Origin: Histomonas meleagridis
Taxonomy: Eukaryota; Parabasalia; Tritrichomonadida; Dientamoebidae
DNA: 64,000 bases
Direction of reading: 5' to 3'
Assembly: GCA_020186115.1 (NCBI GenBank)
Contig: WSYJ01000157.1
Location: 62,001-126,000, forward strand
Position numbers and translations under genes: made by a program. Shown here piece after piece: positions 1 through 9,577 of the stretch. A model generated the notes under the pieces. That model did not search any database. It was not told the origin of the DNA and saw only the letters and a program-made list of their open reading frames with translations. How positions within the stretch are numbered: the stretch's first letter is position 1; each line of letters starts with the position of its first letter.

Positions 1-840
1 ATGCCGTGTAATTGTATAGGAATAATGCTGGCCAAGTGGTTCCGTTAGCCATTGTTTGTCTGATATGGATTTGGATTCTTCTAAATAATGTTCAATTGGA
101 CCAAGTTTATCAATGGGATGAAGAAACATGTCAACATTACACCAGATGGTGTCACGAGACATGGATTTGTTCTGTTGATTGGTACTACGTCGAGTGGAAT
201 TGGGTTTGTATTTGGTTAACTCAGAATGATTTTTCATAATGGAACTGGTAGAGCGTGTAAGTGGAGTGGCGGGTCGAGATATAGATGTATATCGAGGATC
301 TGGTGATTGACGGGTATGATATGAGATGGGATCAATTCGAAAACTTTCTTGACTTTCACTTTCTTCAAGTGACGTTGAAATTGATTCAAAACCTAGACGA
401 ATTTGTTCACGAATACTGTCGTTTTCTTTGTCCATTAAAATACTTAAAGTAATCAGATCTGATCGAAGTTGATAGATTTGATTAAGAGTCCACATTTCAA
501 CATTTTTACCATGAACAGAATCAGGTGGCGTTGATGAATACCCAGCAGCATATGAAAGAAATGGGATATTCATTGAATTTATAACTTGAGAAATTGGATC
601 TTCGAATTGATATGAATGTCGTGGGTCAACTTGCGGATCTACATCTGAAAAATCATTAACGGATGGACCATAATCAAGATTTTTGGCTCCATTTTTCATT
701 TTCTGGTTCGGTCCGTTGACCAATATTTTGCTATGTAAAGCGGTCACATAACCTTTTGATGTTGGGATGTATTGAGCTGTTTTTGAGGAAATATGTTTAT
801 CTAATATTGTTAACCAAATGACTTTAGTCAGTAAATACAT
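1..840 (-). CDS. partial gene of unknown function, runs off the left edge
   Basis: On the minus strand a frame opens with ATG at 840 and stays open for 280 codons to base 1, so the C-terminus lies outside the window. An in-frame TAA lies six codons upstream of the ATG, which supports this start. The visible protein has a structured-looking N-terminal part (about residues 1-60), a stretch that may be helical around residues 120-160 (QIYQLRSDLITLSILMDKEN) and a Ser/Arg/Thr-rich, probably disordered segment (about 170-225). I do not recognise a family. The absence of stops over 840 nt of AT-rich DNA and the normal amino-acid composition make it a real gene; its function is unknown. Confidence 0.7.
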   Translation of the reverse strand, partial: MYLLTKVIWLTILDKHISSKTAQYIPTSKGYVTALHSKILVNGPNQKMKNGAKNLDYGPSVNDFSDVDPQVDPRHSYQFEDPISQVINSMNIPFLSYAAGYSSTPPDSVHGKNVEMWTLNQIYQLRSDLITLSILMDKENDSIREQIRLGFESISTSLEESESQESFRIDPISYHTRQSPDPRYTSISRPATPLTRSTSSIMKNHSELTKYKPNSTRRSTNQQNKSMSRDTIWCNVDMFLHPIDKLGPIEHYLEESKSISDKQWLTEPLGQHYSYTITRH

Positions 841-1174
841 AGTTTCACTTTTGGTTTAAGTTGACGAAATTATGATAAAATACATATATTCATATTATTA
901 TTAAATATTCATGTACATTGAGTGTAACATCTTACAAATTTGCTCCTGAGTAGTAATTTTAACAGCAAGCAGTTTATAAATTTTTTTCATTATTATGAAA
1001 TAAGATACCATGTTAAGAAAATAATCATTGACAATTTGCTTACTCAGCAATGCAGTTATAAATCCAGAAATTTTTTAAGGTGACGAAAACTTTAAAATGT
1101 TTTTGATCAAAATTATTTTTTTCTATTATTTCAATAAAACCAAATTCCTTGAAAGTAGAGTTTACAAATAATAA
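841..1174. other. intergenic, nothing recognised
   Basis: AT-rich spacer between the start of the left-edge gene and the 3' end of histone H2A. It must hold the promoter of the left-edge gene and the 3' signals of H2A, but I see no open frame, clear motif or repeat. Confidence 0.5.
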
Positions 1175-1576
1175 TTACTCTTCCTTCTTCTTGGTTTGTC
1201 CGAGAAGAACCTTGTGAATATGTGGAATAACACCTGCAGATGCAATTGTAATATTAGAAAGAAGTTGATTCAATTCTTCATCATTACGAATAGCAAGCAT
1301 TATGTGACGTGGTGAAATTCTTGTCTTCTTGTTATCACGAGCTGCATTTCCGGCAAGTTCAAGAACTTCGACTGTAAGATATTCAAGAACTGCTGCCATG
1401 AATACTGGAGCACCTGCACCAACACGGTCACCATAACGACCTTCACGAAGGAAACGATGAAGACGACCTACTGGGAATTGAAGTCCTGCACGACTTGATC
1501 TTGTCTTTGGATGAGCACGTTCTCCATCAACTGCTGTTTTTGTAGCTGTTTTCTTAACACCTTTCTTAGCTGGCAT
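1175..1576 (-). CDS. histone H2A
   Basis: Core nucleosomal histone H2A, 133 residues. The basic N-terminal tail (MPAKKGVKK) is followed by the H2A signature [10 protein letters not shown] at about residues 28-37, the histone fold, and the acidic-patch/docking region ([26 protein letters not shown]). The C-terminus ends in GQTKKKEE and has no SQ(E/D) motif, so this is canonical H2A rather than H2A.X. It is transcribed away from H2B at 1882, the usual divergent histone pair, over about 305 bp that should act as a shared promoter. ATG at 1576 is the only sensible start and the stop is TAA. Confidence 0.97.
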   Translation of the reverse strand: MPAKKGVKKTATKTAVDGERAHPKTRSSRAGLQFPVGRLHRFLREGRYGDRVGAGAPVFMAAVLEYLTVEVLELAGNAARDNKKTRISPRHIMLAIRNDEELNQLLSNITIASAGVIPHIHKVLLGQTKKKEE

Positions 1577-1881
1577 GAAAAAAATTGTTTTTTGTCCTCA
1601 TTCAAAAAAATCCCCGCAATTCACTCTTATAAATTGTGCTGGCCCAAAACGACACATATATATTGCGGGATTCCTAGAAAATTAATCGCTAAAAAAACAT
1701 GGGTGCAAAACGGTACTTATAATTATGTAGAATTAATTCAAAAAAGTCCATTCAAAAACATTGGAACTAAATTGTCATGATTTATGATTTGAATTTTTTA
1801 ATTAAAATAATTCGGGTTCAAAATGACATTTTAAATATTTCCTTCTTTTGGAGGGTTTTTTCTTAATTACCATTTTTAGAA
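1577..1881. promoter_or_regulatory. bidirectional H2A/H2B promoter region
   Basis: A 305-bp spacer between divergent H2A and H2B. It has two related motifs, CCCAAAACGACAC near 1643 and GTGCAAAACGGTAC near 1702, that could bind a shared factor. Just upstream of the H2B ATG is TTACCATTTTTAGAAATG. No perfect M3, Inr or M5 match is obvious. A regulatory role is inferred from the arrangement only. Confidence 0.5.
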
Positions 1882-2268
1882 ATGTCAACCAAGAAACCAG
1901 CATCAAAGACTCCAACCGAAAAGAAGCCAGCAGTTGAAGGAGAAGCCCCAGCTGAAACCGAAAAGGAGAAGAAGCAACGCCATAAGAAGAGGAATGAATC
2001 ATTCTCATCTTACATTTTCAAAGTACTCAAACAAGTTCATCCAGATATTGGTATTTCCAACAAAGCTATGTTAGTTATGAACAACTTTGTAACAGATATA
2101 TTCGAACGTATTGCACGTGAAGGTGCACGCCTTGTTGATATGAATGATCGTAATACACTTGGATCTCGTGAAATACAAACAGCAGTTCGACTTGTTCTTC
2201 CAGGAGATCTTGCCAAACATGCAGTTTCAGAAGGTGGTAAAGCAGTTGCCAAGTTCAATGCTGAATAA
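1882..2268 (+). CDS. histone H2B
   Basis: Core nucleosomal histone H2B, 128 residues, partner of the divergent H2A. A Lys/Pro/Glu-rich N-terminal tail (about residues 1-38) precedes the histone fold, with the H2B hallmarks [17 protein letters not shown] (about 42-58), a central helix and the [24 protein letters not shown] segment of the C-terminal helix region. It ends FNAE instead of the usual YTSSK-type tail, so the conserved C-terminal ubiquitination region is divergent. ATG at 1882, stop TAA at 2266-2268. Confidence 0.97.
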   Translation: MSTKKPASKTPTEKKPAVEGEAPAETEKEKKQRHKKRNESFSSYIFKVLKQVHPDIGISNKAMLVMNNFVTDIFERIAREGARLVDMNDRNTLGSREIQTAVRLVLPGDLAKHAVSEGGKAVAKFNAE

Positions 2269-2497
2269 ATTTTTTAGCGATTTTAATTAAACATATAATT
2301 CTTTTTCATTTATTATCTTTTTGTATTTTTATTAGCAAGCGTTAACTTTTAATTTTCACAAATGCTCTTTAAACGTTTATAATGAATTGATCTGAAAATA
2401 TAAGCTGAACTCAAACTTCTAAAGTCACATTATAGAGAAAAAAAAATCAATTTTTCAGGGGTCTTTTTACTTGACGTTAGTGCTCCCCAATTTCACT

Positions 2498-3409
2498 TTA
2501 CCACATTGGTGGTTGCCAGTATGGTGGCTGCTGCATTCCATAGCCTGGCTGCATGTAATAATTCGGCTGATATCCACCGAAAGGTGGTGGAGGAGGTGGT
2601 TGATCGAAAACGCGCTTGCCGAATTTTATGTGTCTCATTTCTTTCCTGCAACAGTGTCCTCTCATTCTTCGTGGTGGTGGTGGAGGAGGCATTCCATGAT
2701 GTCTCCTCATGTGCCATGGTGGTGGTGGCGGCATTCCATGATGTCTCCTCATATGCCATGGTGGTGGTGGTGGCATTCCATGCTTGCGCATGAACCATGG
2801 TGGAGGTGGTGGCATCATACCAAATCTCCTAAAGAACCGCTTCTTCATCCACCAAGAATGAGGTGGTGGCATTCGACATTTCATGAAGCAGGGATGATCT
2901 TTCATGCAGCACTTACGCATCATTTCCATACGTTTGCAGCAGCGACGGCCCATCATCATCTTGTTACGGAGGTGTTTGCGACATGGCTTCTTGTGTTCAC
3001 TTTCACTGGACTCTTCAGATGAGGATTCGGATTCACGGAAATGCTTCCTCCTGAATGGACAGGGCCTTTCATTATCACTTGATGATGAAGATTCTCTTTC
3101 GAAACGCCTGCGATGGCAGCGTCCTCTCTTGAATGGACATGGTCTTTCTTCTTCTAATTCTTCTTCTTCTTCTTCATCTTCACTGGATTCTTCCTTTTGC
3201 TTCTTGACTGGCAACTGTTTTGACTTGCGGCTTGATCTCTTTTGGATGATCTGATCGATGTAACTTCTCATGTTTTGAAGGATATCAAGGATTTCATCAT
3301 CGTCTTCTGAGCTTTCGACTGTCTCTTCATTCTCTTTCTCAGTCTTCTTTTCAGCTTCTTCTTCGACTTTTTGTTCCTTAATTGGCTTCTCTTCAAATTG
3401 TTTTTCCAT
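2498..3409 (-). CDS. acidic / Cys / Met-His-Pro-rich low-complexity protein
   Basis: A 303-residue protein starting at ATG 3409; the frame is open a few codons further up but without ATG. Its layout is unusual: an acidic Glu/Lys-rich N-terminus (1-50), a short helical segment (EILDILQNMRSYIDQIIQ), two acidic Ser-rich blocks each followed by a RPCPFRR-like Cys motif, a Cys/Met-rich basic stretch with CC pairs, then at least three tandem copies of GMPPPPPWHMRRHH, and a Pro/Gly/Tyr/Gln tail (PPYWQPPMW). There is no signal peptide or membrane segment. I recognise no family. Clustered Met, His and Cys could bind metal, and the proline runs could bind SH3, WW or profilin domains; both are guesses. 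Confidence 0.75.
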   Translation of the reverse strand: MEKQFEEKPIKEQKVEEEAEKKTEKENEETVESSEDDDEILDILQNMRSYIDQIIQKRSSRKSKQLPVKKQKEESSEDEEEEEELEEERPCPFKRGRCHRRRFERESSSSSDNERPCPFRRKHFRESESSSEESSESEHKKPCRKHLRNKMMMGRRCCKRMEMMRKCCMKDHPCFMKCRMPPPHSWWMKKRFFRRFGMMPPPPPWFMRKHGMPPPPPWHMRRHHGMPPPPPWHMRRHHGMPPPPPPRRMRGHCCRKEMRHIKFGKRVFDQPPPPPPFGGYQPNYYMQPGYGMQQPPYWQPPMW

Positions 3410-4049
3410 CGAAAATACAAGTGAAGTGAACAAACATTTCGTTGTAAATTGAAAATTTGTGTTATTTGAGCGATTTATTACACAGAAACAGTTTATAAAC
3501 TATTTAATTTATGAAATTTTGATTCAAAAAGTAAAATTACGATATTTGAACATTCAGAATTTTCAATACTCATAGATGTCAGAAGCTTCACAAAAAACGA
3601 CACATTACAATTACTCAATTCAATTATCGATGATTTCTCTGTGAGAGTAATTCATCGAATATTCGATCTGCCTTCCTTAAATCGACATAGATTAACGTGA
3701 TGTGATACAAACTATTAAATATTTTAGAATGAATAAGAAAATGTGGCTTATTATTTCATCATGATCTAATTCTAATAAATGAAGAATTCAAATGTGACCA
3801 AGAATTGATTGTTTTCGAAGTATATCTTCTGTCTCTTCTATTTAAAAAACACCGATAACAAAAATCACAGAAAATTATAACTCATATTGATAATTACTTT
3901 CGAGAAGCTGCACTTAGCAATTGCTTTTCTCCATACCACAAATCATTACAATTATTTTTGACCTTTGTATAATTTTGAAAAGTTTGAATTTCGAAAATCC
4001 GTTTATCTCACAAAATATATATTTTATTCATATATAACAAAGAAAGAAC
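3410..4049. other. intergenic, nothing recognised
   Basis: About 640 bp of AT-rich DNA between the start of the Pro/Met/His-rich gene and the 3' end of the 7TM gene. No long open frame, repeat or RNA gene is visible. Confidence 0.5.
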
Positions 4050-4913
4050 TTATGGTGACAAAGCTTCATCTATAGTTTCAGACGAGCTACTCTCGAATAA
4101 ACTTTCATCAAGTTTTGATGCTTGAATTGTTTCCTTTACAGGTTGTAAAACATAGAAATGTATGAAAACCGTCAACATGATTGACAACCCGACCAAATTC
4201 ACGAACTTCACGACAATCTGCAAAATGTGGTAAAGGAAGGAAAGAAATACTGACAATATAATTATGATTAATACCGGTATGAGTAGAATAAGATATTTGG
4301 ATATTTTCTTTTGATAATTTGTATTGATTACATTTCTGTTGAGATTCCTTTTGATTTGGATATACCTGATTAAACAAGATATAACAGATACTAGAACAAC
4401 AGCTGCATAATAGTTGGATTGAACACAATAATTGTGATCTGGATCATATGATTTGAAAAATACCATATCTGAGTAATCATATGAAATGTAAAGGTTGACA
4501 ATACCTAGAATGAAAGGAAGTAATACCCAAAGAAATGAGCGAAGAATTAATGTTCGATTGTTATGATGCCTCTCTCGGATAATAATATTAGTTGCCATCG
4601 TGATAATGCCAAGGATTATCTCAAAAAATAAAGGAATGATTATACAATTACCAAAATAATTTGGAAATGAACATGCAAAAGATTTGGATTTGTTTGTAGA
4701 AAATTGCTGTGGAAGCCAACGAAAGTTTGAAAGTCCGGAAATAAGTGTATAAAGTAATGAAACTATGATAAGAGCTGTTCTGGTAATCCAAAATTTGTTG
4801 AATTCGAGATTTCGATACTTTAAAACGAACACAAGAAATAAGATATCAACAACAACAAATACGAACATGATAACGCCTGTTATAACGTCATTGATGGTGT
4901 CAGCTGTTGTCAT
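4050..4913 (-). CDS. seven-transmembrane protein, GPCR-like
   Basis: A 287-residue membrane protein. About seven hydrophobic segments can be picked out, near residues 13-33, 45-63, 94-115, 127-147, 168-186, 206-229 and 235-258. The loops between TM2 and TM3 hold two Cys (SFACSFPNYFGNC), and a short Ser/Glu-rich tail (ESSSSETIDEALSP) would be cytoplasmic if the N-terminus is outside. The topology suits a serpentine receptor, but I see no class-defining motif such as DRY or NPxxY, so receptor function is inferred from topology only. ATG at 4913 is preceded by an M3 promoter match 12 nt upstream. Confidence 0.75.
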   Translation of the reverse strand: MTTADTINDVITGVIMFVFVVVDILFLVFVLKYRNLEFNKFWITRTALIIVSLLYTLISGLSNFRWLPQQFSTNKSKSFACSFPNYFGNCIIIPLFFEIILGIITMATNIIIRERHHNNRTLILRSFLWVLLPFILGIVNLYISYDYSDMVFFKSYDPDHNYCVQSNYYAAVVLVSVISCLIRYIQIKRNLNRNVINTNYQKKISKYLILLIPVLIIIILSVFLSFLYHILQIVVKFVNLVGLSIMLTVFIHFYVLQPVKETIQASKLDESLFESSSSETIDEALSP

Positions 4914-4924
4914 CCCCTATAAAA

Positions 4925-4932
4925 CAACCGTT
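4925..4932 (-). promoter_or_regulatory. M3 core-promoter motif of the 7TM gene
   Basis: Read on the minus strand, AACGGTTG matches the published trichomonad M3 consensus DRCSGYTD. It lies 12 nt upstream of the 7TM start codon, which fits the short 5' UTRs of trichomonads. Confidence 0.6.
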
Positions 4933-5389
4933 AAGTAAAAACTTTTTGAATACTTTTCAAAATATTACATGTTTTTCAATGGAAAAAAGATTTACAAAAG
5001 CTCTTCAAAATACATTTCCATCAATGGCTTGCTGACACTTATATAGATCATATTGACATGATATTAAAATAACTACAAATTTTTTATAATCAAATATAAA
5101 CTTATTTATAAATTTAATATTTTTGATTCAAAATGTAAAGGCATTTTATTATCATTGATTATAAAACTAAGCCTAAATAAGTCATAAAGAAAAGTTCTAA
5201 GTCATAATAAGTAAAATACACTCTTTTGAATAAATCCCACAATAAAATGATGAAAATAACTGATGTTGTCCAACAAATTTATTTTGAGTTTAGACAATTG
5301 AATCAATTTTTCCAATAAGCGAATAAAATAAATAGTTTTGAAAAAATTTTTAATGAAACATAGTAAAAATAAAAATTATTGCAATAATT
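4933..5389. other. intergenic, nothing recognised
   Basis: AT-rich spacer between the 7TM gene promoter and the 3' end of the kinase-like gene. No open frame or repeat is visible. Confidence 0.45.
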
Positions 5390-6454
5390 TCACTGGCTTT
5401 CAGAGCTTTTCGGGTTTTGCAAATATGGTTCTGAAAAAGTCTGTTTGAGGTAGAAGGGCGCTCTGACTGTTTGGCTGTTTCTGAGAAGGAGCTTGTCGAG
5501 CTCAATACCGCCAAGTTTCCTGTATCTGAAACACATTTTAGAGTTTGTGTTTGGGTTCAGAGTCATTACTTTTCGTTGAGAGGAAGTGACTGCTGTTGAA
5601 GACAATTTGTGATAACTATTAAACCCACCAAATTTGTTGGTTTTATGTTTAAGCTTTGGTTCGAGTAGGATCTGCTTGAGAGAAGGCCGTTTGGACTGGT
5701 CACATTGAAGTGATGAAATAATTATTTTTGATATGTTGAAATGAAAAGACGTGAGACAGTCAAGACGTGGATTAATTTTCCCTTCTATCATTGTAAAAAT
5801 GTTTTTGGAGACCCATGGAAGGGGTATTCCGTTCATTGTAATGAATAGAGCAGCAAGAGACCATATATCAGAAGATGCATTGACCTTTGCTGTGCCTGTA
5901 AAATATTCCGGAGGGAACCATTGTATGTCAAGTGGATTAGGTGTTTGGAATACGAAATTTATTCCAGGTGAAAAAATGTAAAAATCAGTAAGGATGATTT
6001 GCTTGTCGCGAGTTATAAAGATATTGGAAGGTTTGATTGAGTTTGGAAAAACATTTGCCTTATGAATCAAATAATATCGCTTTACAATTGATCGCCAAAG
6101 TTCATAAATACTATTTTGATCCAAACGGTGAAGCAAAAGAAAATCTGATAGATTAAGAACATCTAGATATGGCCTTATTAAATAAACAGAATCTTCTGTT
6201 TGATATATGTCTACATAAGGACATACGAAATTAAGTGATTTGAGATGATTTGATCTTTCCATAAGCAAGTTTATTTGTTCAGGTGATGCTATAACGTTTT
6301 TTGGAAAAGATTTGCAAATATAATTAAGATGATTTTGTTTATGGATTAATAAAGAAGTTGAACTTAATGTACCTGTCGGAAGTTCTTTGACAAATGTGTA
6401 GTTGTGAAATTCTGGAATGTGAATTGGTTTGATCTTTTCTTTTTTTGCATTCAT
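5390..6454 (-). CDS. protein-kinase-fold protein, probable pseudokinase
   Basis: A 354-residue protein whose residues about 19-270 follow a protein kinase domain. The VAIK-like lysine is present (YICK, K48), and the catalytic-loop lysine and asparagine are kept (IKPSNIF, K141 and N144). The HRD triplet is P-N-S at 137-139, so the catalytic aspartate is missing. The DFG motif reads D157-F-Y. PPEY, DIWSLA and the RPSL motif of the C-lobe are recognisable. Loss of the catalytic Asp suggests a pseudokinase; it could also be an atypical active kinase. The Lys/Ser-rich C-terminal 80 residues have no recognisable domain. ATG at 6454. Confidence 0.8.
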   Translation of the reverse strand: MNAKKEKIKPIHIPEFHNYTFVKELPTGTLSSTSLLIHKQNHLNYICKSFPKNVIASPEQINLLMERSNHLKSLNFVCPYVDIYQTEDSVYLIRPYLDVLNLSDFLLLHRLDQNSIYELWRSIVKRYYLIHKANVFPNSIKPSNIFITRDKQIILTDFYIFSPGINFVFQTPNPLDIQWFPPEYFTGTAKVNASSDIWSLAALFITMNGIPLPWVSKNIFTMIEGKINPRLDCLTSFHFNISKIIISSLQCDQSKRPSLKQILLEPKLKHKTNKFGGFNSYHKLSSTAVTSSQRKVMTLNPNTNSKMCFRYRKLGGIELDKLLLRNSQTVRAPFYLKQTFSEPYLQNPKSSESQ

Positions 6455-8791
6455 TTTCTGGTCGAGCTACCTTCCCGCTTTTTGAATTTGTATTGAAACC
6501 ATTTTTATCATTTGAATTTTTGGAGGTTTATCAGTTCATATGGCAAATTTGCTTCATAGTTTTTTATGATTCCATCCATTTTTTATGATTTTGACATATT
6601 TTATCATATTTTCATTATATCTTTGGTTTGTGCGATCTCTTTTAATGGGTGTGATGTTGAAATTTCTTTTTCTCGATTTTTTGTTTATGCTTCGAACGCA
6701 GAATTGAATTAACGTTTGACCTGACAACCGTTTTTTTGCGCGGTTTTTCATACAAAAAATTATGGGCAAACGATTTTGAACGGAAATTGTTATTTCAAAA
6801 TGCCAGAATTTTCTATTTGAATGTTCTCCCCAAGAATTTGGCAAACAAATTTTTTTAAAACAAATACACAGATAAAAAAACTAAAATACAAAATGTAAGC
6901 AAAAAACTTTGATTTTGATTTTAAAGGAGTAAATGTACTTTCTTTTGATGAATATATTCATCAAGAGAATTCTTTTGAGCAATTAAAGTGAATTCCATTG
7001 GTTTTATTATGACAGTCGTTGTGTTCCTCAATGTAACATCAATTGTCAGAAATTTGGAATGAATGTGGTTTCAAATTTAAATACAAATTGAAAGAAAAAG
7101 AAACAATGAAACGATCATGTCGAGCCTATAAAAACCGTCCATATGAAGACAATGGTTCATCGACTTTTGTAAAATATAGAATTCACACAATCCCTTCCAA
7201 GAATGAATAAGCACCTTGTGAAGCTTCCAACTTTTTCTCTGAACGTTTTCTTCAACTCTTTTCTTTTTATTTTTCCACACATAAATTTGTTATTATTTCA
7301 ATATTTTTAAAATTTTTTACGAATAATTTGACAATAAATTTTCTGCTATTAACTCTTCAAACATGTGTTCAAGAAAACTCGGAAAAATCACTTTTTTGTA
7401 TGCTTATTTTCGTCAGTTGATTGAGAATGATTATTATTGAAACATTTTAAATTCTTATTTATTATTTTTATTTTCTCCTAAGCTTTCTAGCTTTTCAAGA
7501 TTTATAAAGAGATCATTTCTGCGAAATTTCTTATTCACATTCACATGATGCATATTTTCTCCATATCTAATTTCAACAGCAAATTTAACTTACTATTTAC
7601 TTTTGCATTATTCATATATAAATATTTAAAACAGTGTATTGATCCAAGAAATGCATAATCCATTCATGAAACTTTTCTTTTTTTTAGCAGTATTTATTCA
7701 GATATAATTTTCGTGTTATAAATAAAAAAAGAAATCATTAAAATTGCTTTAGTTATATAGAATTTTCTGAAGTTATTGAACATCATCATTTCTAATTGTT
7801 ATCCTTCAAATTGCAACATTTCTTTTAAATTTCTTCAATGTTGTGTTTTAATGTGCCTTGAAATAGAAAATTTCAAAAGTGTTAATTTGATGTGTGATGC
7901 GTATTTTTCATTATCACTTAATTTATTAATTTTATATATAAATCACAACCATTTGAGCATAGCAAATTTACATTTTTTCTGTTGAATGTTTATGTAAATA
8001 CAACATTTTTCAAAAATTAAAAATACTTGATAATGTAATTATATTGTGATTTCAAGGATGAATGAATTGAACTTTCAAAGATAAATTTTCTTTATTCTTC
8101 ATGAAGAATAAAAACAGGCTTTTTAATCCCATACATTTATTGGGTAATTTGTGTTATTTCCAGAAATGATTACCATTTCAAAAATAGCATAACAAAATAA
8201 TAAACTAATGTGTGACCATAATTTCAAATCCATTTTCGTGATGTCATAAACTGTCTGTATACAGACACATACACAATTTTTAAAAGGGTTCTTCTTTATA
8301 GCATAAGAATATTAATGCATTATGTTTAGCTTTAAATGAAAACTTAGAGAACAAACATTAAATGAAATATGTAATGGCCTTACCAATGAAGAATATCATC
8401 TTGTTAAACATGAATTTAAAATAATTTTTTCACCATAAAATATAGGTAATATATCATCATCATAGATATTGCTTGAACATCTTCTTAATTTTAAAAAAAG
8501 AGTTCATCAAACTGAGGAAATAAACATATCCTGGTGAATTTTTTGATTTTTATTAGATCCCTATCAACACGTGAATAAAAATCTGCTTTCAAATTGGGAA
8601 AAAAATATCCGGATCAAAATCGAAATTTCGAAATCGATTTTTTCCAAATATATATTTTTGGTGACCAATCTTTATTATTTTTGATGTAAATTATATTTTA
8701 TTAATGGTAATTCATAAAATTAAAAGCATAATTTTTTTCATTCAATTTTTTTCATTTTTTTCTCACTTTTTTTTAAAATCTTAGTAAAAAA
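6455..8791. other. long gene-poor stretch
   Basis: About 2.3 kb of very AT-rich DNA. Open frames here (up to about 96 codons near 6554-6844) have skewed, low-complexity translations and no recognisable similarity, so I do not call genes. Near 8620-8631 there is a perfect 12-bp palindrome TCGAAATTTCGA. Confidence 0.5.
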
Positions 8792-8815
8792 TTATATGAA
8801 GTGGCGGTGATCTTT
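8792..8815 (+). repeat. left terminal inverted repeat
   Basis: TTATATGAAGTGGCGGTGAT followed by CTTT. It is the reverse complement of 11963-11986 with one mismatch, the A at 8810. Confidence 0.8.
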
Positions 8816-8854
8816 TTTTTTTCTAGCTATAATAAAAATACATCATGAATATTA

Positions 8855-8857
<3 letters not shown>

Positions 8858-8922
<65 letters not shown>
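8858..8922. repeat. (TA)n microsatellite
   Basis: About 65 bp of uninterrupted TA dinucleotides inside the left non-coding part of the transposon. Confidence 0.95.
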
Positions 8923-8924
<2 letters not shown>

Positions 8925-9577
8925 CGATAATTTTGATTATTTATTAGAATATTTATATTTTGAATATCAAAAAGTGCTCGAAAATCGGTTTTCTCAAATT
9001 TTTTTTTATGTGATGATTTTAAATAGAAATTTTTTTGATTAAAAATGTTTTATTTTGTTTCACGAATGTATTGTTTGAAGGAAAATAAATTTCAATTTTC
9101 CTAATTAATAATTTGAATATGATGTCAAAAGTAAATGAATCATAAATTTTAAATGTGTAAAATAATCTATGATCGATTTGCTTTCTTTCCACATATATGG
9201 TTTCTTGCAATATACATTTTTGATGAAAAAAAATAATTTTTTAATTTTTTTGATTAAAAAAATGGGTGCTTTTTTCTCATTTTTTTAATGATAAAAAAAA
9301 TCGTGCAATAGTTTTTTAATGGGACCCGACTAACTATGAAGTTTAGGATTTATTTATTTATAATCATACCTATCTAAGGATTTAGACCGCTGAATTTTTT
9401 TTTATGTCAATTCTTTTTGGGGTGTTTCCCAAAAAATAAATTGAATACTTTACAAAACGTAGTAGGAAGCTTTTTGAATCAAAAATTTTACTGATTTGAA
9501 TGCATCTAGTTGTTTTTCATTTAATGCCATTGAAATTCTGAGGAAATTTCTAGTTCACATTATTTTTATTTTTTATC

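Noticed and set aside
2471-3022. Plus-strand open frame (Trp/His-rich) opposite the Pro/Met/His-rich gene
   Set aside because: It is the antisense shadow of the CCA/CCT-rich repeats; its composition is absurd for a protein.
6554-6844. 96-codon minus-strand frame
   Set aside because: Basic, low-information translation in a gene-poor stretch; not supportable.
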